64,000 bases of DNA from contig JANMYM010000036.1 in the NCBI GenBank assembly GCA_031382085.1, positions 1 to 64,000 on the forward strand, written 5' to 3'. The notes under the pieces were generated by a model. The model worked only from the letters and a program-made list of their open reading frames with translations, did not search any database and was not told where the DNA came from. The translations under genes were made by a program, and so were the position numbers. Positions 26,147 to 34,646 of this stretch are shown one piece after another (position 1 is the first letter of the stretch; each line of letters begins with the position of its first letter). The stretch is from UBA964 sp031382085 (GTDB lineage: Bacteria > Pseudomonadota > Gammaproteobacteria > Steroidobacterales > Steroidobacteraceae).

Positions 26147-28511
26147 TGCGCTGCGCTGTGGTCACTGCGCGTGCCGGAGTCTTGTATAGAGTCGTGCGCT
26201 GCTGCGGAAGCCGCCCGATGCTGCGGATTGCGTCGCCGAGCGTGGCGGCATCCTGTTGCTGGCCATGCACACCACCGGCCGCGCGCGTGATCGATTCATT
26301 CATCAGCGTACCCCCGAGGTCGTTGGCGCCGGCCTGCAGCGCTGATAAAGCGCCTTGAACCCCCATCTTGACCCAGGATGTCTGGATGTTGGGTATCACC
26401 GGGTGCAGCACCAGGCGTGCGATCGCATGCATCAGCAGAGCTTCGCGGAACGACGGCCCGGAACGAGCCCGGCCCTTGCGCCACAGCGGCGACTCCATGT
26501 GCACGAATGGCAGGGGTACGAATTCCGTAAAGCCGCCGGTTTCAATCTGCAGCGCCCTGACTCCTAACAAATGGCGGGCCCAATGGCGCGGCTCATCGAC
26601 ATGGCCGAACATGATCGTCGCCGTGCTGCGAATGCCGATCGCATGTGCGGTGCGCATGACTTCGTACCATTGCGAAGTCGTCACCTTGTCGGGACAGATC
26701 ACCGCCCGCACTTCATCATCGAGAATCTCTGCTGCCGTGCCGGGCAGACTTGCGAGCCCCGCATGCTTGAGCCGCAGTAAATAGTCGCGCAATGGCAAAC
26801 CCAGGCTGGTGGCGCCGTGCCAGATTTCCAGTGGCGAAAACGCGTGCAGGTGGATCTCCGGCACCGCATCCTTCACGGTACGCGCAATATCGAGGTAGGT
26901 GTCGCCCGTGTAGCGTGGATGAATGCCTCCCTGCAGGCAGACTTCGGTCGCGCCGCGATTCGCGGCTTCGATGGTGCGCACCGCGATTTCAGACAGATCG
27001 AGATCGTAGGCCGGTCCGCGCAGCGAATGCGCTGATCGGCCCTTCGCAAATGCACAGAAGCCGCAGCTGTGCTGACAGACATTGGTGTAATTGATGTTGC
27101 GATTGACGACAAAGGTGGTGGCATCACCCACCGTCTCGGCGCGCAGTCGGTCGGCGGCCTGCAAAATCGTTGTTAGCCCGCGGCCCTCGGCCGCAAACAG
27201 GGCTGCGATCTCGTTTTCGCTGAAGCTCTCGGCCAGCGCCGCTCGCTGTATCAGCTGGTCACGCGCTTTTTGAGTTCCTGGCCCGGGTCTGCCCAAAGCC
27301 GCCACGATCTTCGCGGGCGCAGCGAGCCCCGCGCCGGCGCGCCAGGCATCGGACTGCGCATAGCCGAGGGAGTCCGCGCGCCGCCGGGCTGCGGTTGCCA
27401 TGACCGGGTCGCACCAGCGATCCGCCTGGCGTGCAAAAGACGGCACCAATGCGAGTCGTTCGGTCAGCACCCGGCCCTGCGCCGCGGTCTCGGCCGCCAG
27501 CTGTTCCAGATGCGGCCACGGCGCTTCCGGATTCACATGATCCGGAGTCACCGGCGAAATGCCGCCCCAGTCATTGAGTCCGGCAGCTAACAGAGGCGCC
27601 AGCATTCCCGGGCTCAGGTTCGGCGGCACCTGGATCGACATCTTCGGGCCTAACACCAGGCGCGCGGCAGCAATGCTCCACAGCAGCTCGTCCAGTGGCG
27701 CATCAGGCGCACGCCGCATGCGCGTGCCGGGCTTCGCCCTGAAGTTCTGGATGATAACTTCCTGGATATGGCCATAGCGTTCATGCTGCGCGCGAATCGC
27801 AAGCAGCGCCTCAAGACGCTCGCGCCGTGATTCGCCGATGCCGATCAGCAGCCCGGTCGTCATCGCGACCTGCGCTTCACCGGCGGCGCTCAGAGTGGCG
27901 AGCCGCAGCGCCGGGTCCTTGTCCGGCGCCCGCCAATGCGCCTGTCCCTTGGCTAACAAACGACTGCTGGCCGACTCCAGCATCAGACCCATCGAGACCG
28001 CATGCGGTCGCAGCTTGTCAATGTCCGCAGGCGTCAGCAGACCCGGATTGAGATGCGGCAGCAGGCCGGTTTCGCGAAACACGGCGGCAGCGGCATCCTG
28101 CAGGTAGTCGAGCGTGCGGGCGTGCCCCATGGCTGCCAGTTCCTCCCGCGCCTGCGAAAAACGCAGCTCGGGCTTGTCGCCCAGCGTGAACAGAGCTTCC
28201 TGGCAGCCGGCCCGCGACCCGGCGCGCGCGATTTCCAGCACCTGATCCAGTGTCAGGTAGGCGCGCTGCCCAGGTCGCGGTGCCTGCGCGAAGGTGCAAT
28301 AGCCGCATACATCGCGGCACAGCTGCGTCAGCGGGATAAAAACTTTGCGCGAATAGCTGACACGACGGCCAAATCCCTGTTCCGCCAGGCGATTTGCGCC
28401 CAGCAACATCGGCGTCAGGTCGGCGATATCGGCCAGACCGTCCAGCGACGGCGCTACGGGTGCGCGGCCCGCAACCCATCCCCGCTCAATCGATTGGACC
28501 AACGCTTGCAT
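26130..28511 (-). CDS. fbiC: FO synthase, fused CofG-CofH (FbiC) for deazaflavin/F420 cofactor
   Basis: With the ATG at 28511 the protein has 793 residues and two radical SAM modules. The CofG half has CRDVCGYC (Cys65, 69, 72) and NPGLLT. The CofH half has CQHSCGFC (Cys479, 483, 486), then GGIHPRYTGDTYLDI and IMFGHVDEPRHW. This order is that of actinobacterial FbiC. The enzyme joins a pyrimidine (from the flavin pathway) to tyrosine to make 7,8-didemethyl-8-hydroxy-5-deazariboflavin (FO). No cofC, cofD or cofE homologue is in the window. FO may feed F420 made elsewhere or serve as a photolyase antenna. Starts at 28541 or 28631 are possible. Confidence 0.93.
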   Translation of the reverse strand: MQALVQSIERGWVAGRAPVAPSLDGLADIADLTPMLLGANRLAEQGFGRRVSYSRKVFIPLTQLCRDVCGYCTFAQAPRPGQRAYLTLDQVLEIARAGSRAGCQEALFTLGDKPELRFSQAREELAAMGHARTLDYLQDAAAAVFRETGLLPHLNPGLLTPADIDKLRPHAVSMGLMLESASSRLLAKGQAHWRAPDKDPALRLATLSAAGEAQVAMTTGLLIGIGESRRERLEALLAIRAQHERYGHIQEVIIQNFRAKPGTRMRRAPDAPLDELLWSIAAARLVLGPKMSIQVPPNLSPGMLAPLLAAGLNDWGGISPVTPDHVNPEAPWPHLEQLAAETAAQGRVLTERLALVPSFARQADRWCDPVMATAARRRADSLGYAQSDAWRAGAGLAAPAKIVAALGRPGPGTQKARDQLIQRAALAESFSENEIAALFAAEGRGLTTILQAADRLRAETVGDATTFVVNRNINYTNVCQHSCGFCAFAKGRSAHSLRGPAYDLDLSEIAVRTIEAANRGATEVCLQGGIHPRYTGDTYLDIARTVKDAVPEIHLHAFSPLEIWHGATSLGLPLRDYLLRLKHAGLASLPGTAAEILDDEVRAVICPDKVTTSQWYEVMRTAHAIGIRSTATIMFGHVDEPRHWARHLLGVRALQIETGGFTEFVPLPFVHMESPLWRKGRARSGPSFREALLMHAIARLVLHPVIPNIQTSWVKMGVQGALSALQAGANDLGGTLMNESITRAAGGVHGQQQDAATLGDAIRSIGRLPQQRTTLYKTPARAVTTAQRISAAG

Positions 28512-28576
28512 GATCCGTGCAATTGTAGCGCCCCGGCCCATGGCAGACCGCGCCGAGTTGCAGTAAATTCGGTCTG

Positions 28577-29557
28577 ATGAACAAATTAACTCGCCTTGCG
28601 CGACGGGATCTGCTGCAGGGCGCCCTGGCAACGTTTACCACAGCGGCGTTGCGTCCATCCCTCTCCTGGGCTGCTAACAACGCAGCAACCGTTACCAAGC
28701 CGGTAGGCACGCACGCGGAGCACGTGGCGGTCATAGGTCTTGGCACCAACCGCTTCCGCCTGGATAAGCGCGAACAGATTCGCCAGGTCCTGCAGCGCAT
28801 GGCTGAGCTTGGGGGCCAGGTCATCGATACAGCGCCTGCTTATGGCGAGAGCGAGGAAACACTGGGTGGCGTCATCGCGGAACTTGGCCTGCGCGACAAA
28901 TTCTTCCTGGCCACCAAGCTAACAGCCGCGGATGCTGGTGCCGCCAACGCCCTGAGCCCGGCCGCCAGCCTGGAGCGCTCGCTAACCCGGCTCAGGACTG
29001 AAAGAATTGACCTGTTGCAAGTCCATAACCTGCAGGGCACGGCGCAATTGATGCCTGAGCTGCTGGAGTGGCGTCGCGCCGGCAGGATCCGTTACATCGG
29101 ACTGACGACATCCCGGACTGCGCAGCACGCGCAGCTGCTGAGCGAAATGGATCAATACCCGGTCGATTTCATCCAGGTGGATTATTCACTGGGAAACCGC
29201 GCGGCAGCCGAGGCGATCTTGCCAGCCGCGGCTGCCAAGAAGATCGCAGTGCTGGTCAACCTGCCGTTAGGCGGCGGCCGTGGCGCGAATGTTGTCAACC
29301 TCGCGGGTACGAGACCGCTGCCGGCATGGGCAAAAAAGGCCGGCATTGAAACCTGGAGCCAATTTGGCCTGGTCTACGTGACCTCGCATCCGGCCGTGAC
29401 CTGCGCGATACCTGGCACGACGCAGGCACAGCATCTGGCAGACAACATGATGGCGGCACGAGTACCGCCCCTGCGCGCGGAAATGCGCAAGCAGATGCAA
29501 GAGTTCTGGGACCGCGAAATAGACGGCGGCACTACGGCAACGCCGCGCGCCATCTAA
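28577..29557 (+). CDS. Tat-exported aldo/keto reductase family protein
   Basis: The 326-residue protein has a twin-arginine signal (Arg9-Arg10 in ARRDLLQG, then a hydrophobic stretch to residue ~32). An AKR barrel follows with a full catalytic set: Asp and Tyr in VIDTAPAYGESEE, Lys in FLATKL, His in LLQVHN. AKRs normally use cytosolic NAD(P)H, so an exported one is odd. It may fold with cofactor before export or use another cofactor. It is divergent from fbiC (65-base spacer) and convergent with the amine oxidase. Substrate unknown. Confidence 0.85.
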   Translation: MNKLTRLARRDLLQGALATFTTAALRPSLSWAANNAATVTKPVGTHAEHVAVIGLGTNRFRLDKREQIRQVLQRMAELGGQVIDTAPAYGESEETLGGVIAELGLRDKFFLATKLTAADAGAANALSPAASLERSLTRLRTERIDLLQVHNLQGTAQLMPELLEWRRAGRIRYIGLTTSRTAQHAQLLSEMDQYPVDFIQVDYSLGNRAAAEAILPAAAAKKIAVLVNLPLGGGRGANVVNLAGTRPLPAWAKKAGIETWSQFGLVYVTSHPAVTCAIPGTTQAQHLADNMMAARVPPLRAEMRKQMQEFWDREIDGGTTATPRAI

Positions 29558-29567
29558 CAAATCGGGA

Positions 29568-31025
29568 TCAGGCCGTCAGAATTGCGGTCACTGCCCGTTC
29601 TGCCGTTTCCATCGCCGATTCCATGCCAAATTCCATGCGCCGCAGGTGTTCGCCCGCGAAATGCACGCACCGCCAGGGTTGATCCATGTTGCGTGCGAAT
29701 CGGGTCACCTGCCCCGGCGCAAATACATGCTTGTGACCCGCGATAAACGGCTGCCGGGCCCACGAAAACTGCAAACGTGGCCGCAACTTGCCGCGCGCCG
29801 CCGGCCGCATGCGCTCAATTTCCGCGATCACATATTTTGTTAGCTGATCGGGCGGCAGCTGATCGATACGGTCCGCACCGGTACCGTTGGCCCACACGCG
29901 CAGGAATCGAATCGACTTGTCCGGATTCTGTATCGAGAACATCCGTTCCAGCGGACCGTCGGTAAACATCGATGGCCCGAAGCCGTCCGCTTCCCAGAAT
30001 TGCGCGCTGGTCTCCAGGATCACGTGAGTTGTACCGCCGTAGCGCGCAGCATTGATGGCTTCCGCCTGTGCCGCGGGCAGCTGCGGATAAAACTGCACTC
30101 TTTGCAGAGTACTGAACGGCAAGGTGCAGAGCACAAATGGCGCGCTGTAGCGGCTGCCATCAAGACAGCTGACTTCGGCGCGGCTGTCGCTGCTGTCAAT
30201 GCGCGTGACAATTTTTCCGGTCCGGACCCGCTCGCCGAGCTGCGTGGCGAGCGCGCGCGGCAGCGACTCGGCACCGTCGCGAAATGCATAGACAAAGCTG
30301 TTGCCACCGTATTGCGATTGTTTCGAGTCCGGCTTGAATCCCCCTAACACGGAGCGCGCGAGATCGCGCAGCAACGCCAGCGCCGAGGTTGACTCCAGAT
30401 CGGTGTAGTCGGTTGCCACGCTCATCAATTCGATAGCGGCAGGCGAAACCTGTTTGCTGCGCAGAAAATCCGCCGCGGAAATATCGAGACCGGCGTTGCG
30501 GTCGTCGAGCCAGGCCGCGACATCGTCGCCGAACGGATTCAGGCGGCCGAAAATCCGCGATTCAAGCAGGTGCGCAGGAATCTCCCTCTCAGCGCCGACG
30601 GTCCTGTTTTCCGGTGCTGCCGGCCAGTCGCTCGCCTTGAGAGTGCGCCCACCGATGTGATAGCTGAAATCACCGTAGCCGGTTTGCCGCGGACCGAACT
30701 TCACCCCGACCCGGTTGGCCAGATCGATGACGCGGCCGTAATTGCTGCCGAGTTCCGAGGCGCCCAGTTCAAAAATCTGCCCGTCGAGCTTCTCACTGCG
30801 CATGCGACCGCCGACCCGCTGACTCGCTTCCAGCACCAGGACTTTCATCCCCTGATCTGCGAGCAGATAGGCGCCGCCGAGCCCGGCTAGTCCGGCACCT
30901 AATACGATGACGTCGGCAGCGTAATCTGCGGCCCAGACCGGCCGCGCTCGAGCCGCGGCCCCCGTTGCGATTACTGCCGCGGCACCACGCATCGCGCTGC
31001 GCCGCGACCAGCCGGCGCTGCTCAT
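29568..31025 (-). CDS. Tat-exported flavin monoamine oxidase family protein
   Basis: The 485-residue protein has a twin-arginine signal (Arg8-Arg9, SRRSAMRG; end near residue 32). The dinucleotide-binding ADVIVLGAGLAGLGGAYLL and LVLEASQRVGGRM follow, and at the C-terminus WRCVHFAGEHLRR...GMESAMETAERA, the flavin amine oxidase core. It probably oxidises an amine or similar CH-NH/CH-OH group in the periplasm. The start overlaps the cytochrome c stop by four bases, which suggests that electrons may go to that cytochrome rather than to oxygen (inference). Last gene of a seven-gene operon. Confidence 0.88.
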   Translation of the reverse strand: MSSAGWSRRSAMRGAAAVIATGAAARARPVWAADYAADVIVLGAGLAGLGGAYLLADQGMKVLVLEASQRVGGRMRSEKLDGQIFELGASELGSNYGRVIDLANRVGVKFGPRQTGYGDFSYHIGGRTLKASDWPAAPENRTVGAEREIPAHLLESRIFGRLNPFGDDVAAWLDDRNAGLDISAADFLRSKQVSPAAIELMSVATDYTDLESTSALALLRDLARSVLGGFKPDSKQSQYGGNSFVYAFRDGAESLPRALATQLGERVRTGKIVTRIDSSDSRAEVSCLDGSRYSAPFVLCTLPFSTLQRVQFYPQLPAAQAEAINAARYGGTTHVILETSAQFWEADGFGPSMFTDGPLERMFSIQNPDKSIRFLRVWANGTGADRIDQLPPDQLTKYVIAEIERMRPAARGKLRPRLQFSWARQPFIAGHKHVFAPGQVTRFARNMDQPWRCVHFAGEHLRRMEFGMESAMETAERAVTAILTA

Positions 31026-31510
31026 TGGGTGGCGGCCTTCAGCGCGGCGACAATCTGCAGCCGCTCGGCCGGGTCGGTAATCGGCTTGTAGCGCATGCGA
31101 TGCTGGCCATCGAGAAATCTGGCAGGATCGGAAATCAGCTCGGCCACCTTGGCGTCATCCCAGGTCAGGCCTTGCTTGCCCGCAGTCACCACCGCAGCTG
31201 AATAATAGAATCCCTTGGCACTGCCGGCGCAGCGGCCAAACACGCGGTGCAGGTTGGGACCGACGCCGTGCGGACCGCCCGCTTCGAAGCTGTGACAAAA
31301 GCGGCACCACATGAAGTCCTTCTGCGCGTCGCCGGACAGCTGCGGCATTGCCCCAACGTCGGCGTACTGGTCGACCGTTGCGGTTACACAGTTGTCGACC
31401 ATCTGGGTCGTGGTCGTGAACGGCACCACACCGAATGTCCGATACGGCGAATACAATGCTGCCGCGCCTAACACCAGGAACACCAGCGTGTGCAGAATCT
31501 GATCTTTCAT
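31022..31510 (-). CDS. Membrane-anchored class I cytochrome c
   Basis: Starting at the ATG at 31510 gives 162 residues. The frame upstream to 31870 is a shadow of the cytochrome b gene. A hydrophobic N-terminus (residues ~7-22) acts as anchor or signal. The haem motif CRFCH is at Cys69/Cys72/His73, followed by GVGPNLHRVFGRCAGS and LTWDDAKVAELISDP with a Met ligand candidate in HRMRYKP, a cytochrome c2-like arrangement. It is coupled by four-base overlaps to a cytochrome b gene before it and the amine oxidase after it. Confidence 0.88.
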   Translation of the reverse strand: MKDQILHTLVFLVLGAAALYSPYRTFGVVPFTTTTQMVDNCVTATVDQYADVGAMPQLSGDAQKDFMWCRFCHSFEAGGPHGVGPNLHRVFGRCAGSAKGFYYSAAVVTAGKQGLTWDDAKVAELISDPARFLDGQHRMRYKPITDPAERLQIVAALKAATQ

Positions 31511-32049
31511 GGTAGTCGCCCCCACGCCATCGCCGGCAGCATTCGCAACAGCGGCGCGTGGTAGCGCAACCGCTGATAGATCGCGAGTCCGACTGCGAAA
31601 GCCGCCAGGTAGAAAATCCAGAAGCCGCAGGCGCTGTGAAAGTAACCGAAGGTCACGGACAACTGATAGGTCGATTTGATCAATGCAGGCACCGTGATAA
31701 GTCCGAACAGCGAGACCACATGGCCTTCCGACCACGCAAAAAGCGGTCCCGAGACTACGAAAAAGAGCACCGTCAGGTAAAAAGCCAGATTCACCTTGCG
31801 TGCCAGATTGTCTGCGCCGGCAGGCACGCCCGCAGGAACCGCGGGCCGCGGCAGCACCCGCCACAGCCAAAGCCTCGGAATCACCAGGATCAATGCGACC
31901 AGGCCGGTCGAGACATGCGCATACTGCAACGCGTCCCGGGCCGCGGTGCCGCGCGGCGTCACACCAACTTTTGAGCTCAGATAGAGCTGGTACACGACCA
32001 GAACAAAAATGACCACCGACAGCAAACTGCTCCAGCGTTGCCTACTCAT
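31507..32049 (-). CDS. Cytochrome b561-like membrane protein
   Basis: From the ATG at 32049 the protein has 180 residues with four predicted membrane helices (starting near residues 9, 42, 83 and 125). Histidines lie in or near helices (LQYAHVSTG, SEGHVVSLFG, FGYFHSACGFW), as expected for a di-haem cytochrome b561 of bacterial type. It could carry electrons between the quinone pool and the periplasmic cytochrome c encoded next. An upstream frame start at 32121 lies inside the previous gene and is not preferred. Both ends overlap neighbours. Confidence 0.82.
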   Translation of the reverse strand: MSRQRWSSLLSVVIFVLVVYQLYLSSKVGVTPRGTAARDALQYAHVSTGLVALILVIPRLWLWRVLPRPAVPAGVPAGADNLARKVNLAFYLTVLFFVVSGPLFAWSEGHVVSLFGLITVPALIKSTYQLSVTFGYFHSACGFWIFYLAAFAVGLAIYQRLRYHAPLLRMLPAMAWGRLP

Positions 32050-33265
32050 TCTGCGCACCCTTGTTAGCATCTGAACTTGCCTTGGGACCCTGCTGCGGAT
32101 GCAGTCCACGCAAAATTGCATTCGGAATCACGGCATCATCCCACGTTGTCTGCGCCCTGCCGGTTCTGATGATGATCAGTTGCTGCGACGGCACGATGTA
32201 AACCCTCTGACCACCGAATCCATCGATGTAAATCATGTCGGTAGCCGCAAACGGCTCGGAATGATAGGCCTTGATGGTCTTGTCATTGTATTTGCGCCCG
32301 GTTCCGGGCGGCGAGCCCAACCACACCTGATAGCCATAGTTGGCATTGTTAGGCGACGGCGTGGTCATCGCCGTAATCCAGGCGGCGGGAACGATTTGGT
32401 CATCACCGATTCGGCCATTACCGAGAATCAACTGGCCGACCTGGAGCCAGGCGCGCGCCGTCGTATAGATACAACAAAAGGTGCGCGGCATGCCGCCTGC
32501 ATGGTCCAGCCAGACTGCCGCAGGTGGAGCGCCAATCCGACTCCACAGCCGCTGCGATAAATAGTCCGCATAGCGCTGGTGACTGGCGCGTTGAATGATG
32601 ATCCCGAGCAGCTCGGCATTGACGTTGCTGTACTGGAAATACGTTGCCGGCGGTTTTTCGAGCGGCAGGCTGAGCGCCGTGCGCGCAATATCGCTGCCGG
32701 AAATGAGGCGGATCGACGTGAGCCCGGGAAAGCGTGGCACTTCGAGTCCGCTCGCCATCTGCAACAGATCGCGAATCCGAATGTCCTTGCGCGCGTCGGT
32801 GGCGAATTCCGCCAGATATTTCGCTGCCGGCTCGTCCACCGAGTTGACAAAACCGTCCGCCACCGCTGCGCCAAACAACAGTGCCATGACAGTCTTGTGG
32901 CCCGAAAAGGAATCAGTGCGGACATCCGGGCCATAACCCGGAAAATATTTCTCGTAGCGGATCGCGCCGCGGTGATAGACGAGAAACGCGATTGAATCGG
33001 TCGCCTGCGCATAAGACTCGGCCCTGGCTATCGCGGCCGGGTCGATCGTGTCCTGCTGCGCCGTCGGTACCTGCGCCAGTGAGCCGCCGGCCACAAGCTC
33101 CTGGGGTTGATTGAGCTGGGTCTGGTCGGCGCGGCCCATCGCCGGACCCTGGACCAGATTGCGCAGCGCGGTGAAATCCGCGACGCCCAGGGTTGCGACC
33201 ACCAGCACCATGACGGCCATTAGAATCAGCAAGCCGCGGCCGAAGACCTTGAGAAATGTCTTCAT
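32042..33265 (-). CDS. Membrane-anchored beta-lactamase-fold serine hydrolase
   Basis: The 407-residue protein has an N-terminal membrane helix (residues ~8-28). The penicillin-binding-like motifs are present: SxxK at Ser121-Lys124 (SGHK), YSN at Tyr212-Asn214 and GFGGQ near the C-terminus. The group covers class C beta-lactamases, family VIII carboxylesterases and 6-aminohexanoate-oligomer hydrolases. Inside a catabolic operon an amide or ester hydrolase is more likely than antibiotic resistance. It overlaps the MFS gene by four bases and the cytochrome b gene by eight. Confidence 0.87.
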   Translation of the reverse strand: MKTFLKVFGRGLLILMAVMVLVVATLGVADFTALRNLVQGPAMGRADQTQLNQPQELVAGGSLAQVPTAQQDTIDPAAIARAESYAQATDSIAFLVYHRGAIRYEKYFPGYGPDVRTDSFSGHKTVMALLFGAAVADGFVNSVDEPAAKYLAEFATDARKDIRIRDLLQMASGLEVPRFPGLTSIRLISGSDIARTALSLPLEKPPATYFQYSNVNAELLGIIIQRASHQRYADYLSQRLWSRIGAPPAAVWLDHAGGMPRTFCCIYTTARAWLQVGQLILGNGRIGDDQIVPAAWITAMTTPSPNNANYGYQVWLGSPPGTGRKYNDKTIKAYHSEPFAATDMIYIDGFGGQRVYIVPSQQLIIIRTGRAQTTWDDAVIPNAILRGLHPQQGPKASSDANKGAQNE

Positions 33266-34632
33266 GACTCCGCCGCAATCTTAGCGGCCAGCGCGGCGCG
33301 GATTTCAGCGTGACGTTTGCCGTCAATCGGATAACGCCACATCAGCGCGATCGGGACCAGCAACATGAGCGCGGGCAACCAGGCGCCGGCCACTCGCACG
33401 CTCTGCTCGAGGCCCGGATCCAGAACCTGCGTCATGCTGACGTAGCCAAAATAGCCGAGCACGCCCAGGCCCACAAACGCGCCCATGCCCATCCCGAACT
33501 TGAACACAAACGCCAGAAATGCCATATGGCCGCCCGCCTGCTCAACACCGGACAACAGTCGGTCGTTATCGATGGCATCGGCCGTCATCGCGGGTGGCAG
33601 CACCATCGTGCCGCCGTTGCCAAGACCCATCAGCGCCACGACCGCTAACACCACGGCGAGATTGCCATGCGGCACAAAGAACAGCGCGGCATAGGACACC
33701 GCCGTCACGATATTGGCGTAGCAGTAGGCGCGGTGCTTGCCGACGCGGCGCGCGGCGACAACCCAGAGCGGGGCGAACGCCGCGGATGCCACGGTAATCG
33801 ACAACGCAATCCATAACAGGCTCGCGCCAAGCCCATAGGTCTGGACGATCAGCGCGGGCTGCACGGCGAAATAGGTACCCATCGCAAGGCGGTCGATCAC
33901 ATAAGCCGACAATAAACGCGCAAACGGCTTGTTGCGTTTCAGAATGCCGAACAGCTCACCCCAGCCGGGTGTCGATTCGCTTGCGTTGCGTTGCACCGGC
34001 GGCACCAATGCAAGGCACCACACCATGGCTAACGGCAATGCGCAAACGAAAAACACGCCGACGGCCTGGACAATCTGCGCAAAACTGGGTTGCCCGATAC
34101 CACGGAAAAACCCCCAGTAAACGAGCGGCGCCAGCGTTGCCGCCAGATAGCCGACAAACGCGCCGGTCTCGCGGAATCCGGCGATGCGGGTACGCTCGTC
34201 GTAGCCCTGGGCGAGTTCACTGCCCCAGGTCTGGTGCGGCACATACACCATGGTCCAGCCAAGGTAAAAAATGATCAGCCAGGCTAACAAATAATACGCA
34301 CTGGCGCCGCCCGGCGGATTCACCAGGAAAAAAGTCGCAATCAGCGCCACCGGTGCGCCGGCCAGCATCCAGATTCTGCGGCGCCCGAAGCGGTGTTTGG
34401 TGCGATCGGACCAGGCGCCGATCAACGGATCAGACACGGCCTCCCAGATCCGCGCCAGGCCAAACATCAGGCCGACGAGCGCCGCCGCAAGACCAACGCG
34501 GGCATCGTAATAGACCGGCGGCAGGAAGTTATACATCGGCACCAGCATCGCCTGCAGCGCCACGGTGGGCGCCGCGTATGCTAACAAACGCGGCCATGCC
34601 AGGTGCTCATCCGGTTTGCTGTTGATAGTCAC
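33262..34632 (-). CDS. GPH-type MFS symporter
   Basis: The 456-residue protein has about twelve hydrophobic segments. The early signature EAVSDPLIGAWSDRTKHRFGRRRIWMLAGA is that of the glycoside-pentoside-hexuronide:cation symporter family. It likely imports the operon's substrate, perhaps a glycoside or glucuronide-like compound, by cation symport; the actual substrate is not evident. It follows the aldehyde dehydrogenase gene by 14 bases and overlaps the next gene by four. Confidence 0.88.
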   Translation of the reverse strand: MTINSKPDEHLAWPRLLAYAAPTVALQAMLVPMYNFLPPVYYDARVGLAAALVGLMFGLARIWEAVSDPLIGAWSDRTKHRFGRRRIWMLAGAPVALIATFFLVNPPGGASAYYLLAWLIIFYLGWTMVYVPHQTWGSELAQGYDERTRIAGFRETGAFVGYLAATLAPLVYWGFFRGIGQPSFAQIVQAVGVFFVCALPLAMVWCLALVPPVQRNASESTPGWGELFGILKRNKPFARLLSAYVIDRLAMGTYFAVQPALIVQTYGLGASLLWIALSITVASAAFAPLWVVAARRVGKHRAYCYANIVTAVSYAALFFVPHGNLAVVLAVVALMGLGNGGTMVLPPAMTADAIDNDRLLSGVEQAGGHMAFLAFVFKFGMGMGAFVGLGVLGYFGYVSMTQVLDPGLEQSVRVAGAWLPALMLLVPIALMWRYPIDGKRHAEIRAALAAKIAAES

Positions 34633-34646
34633 GGGTCGGGTTTGCC

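Noticed and set aside
28486..28824. Minus-strand open frame spanning the fbiC/aldo-keto reductase spacer
   Set aside because: It overlaps the start of the reductase gene antisense and the extreme 5' end of fbiC, and has no family character.
32042..33265. Antibiotic-resistance beta-lactamase
   Set aside because: The fold and SxxK/YSN motifs are present, but the membrane anchor, operon context and GGQ motif fit a catabolic amidase/esterase better.
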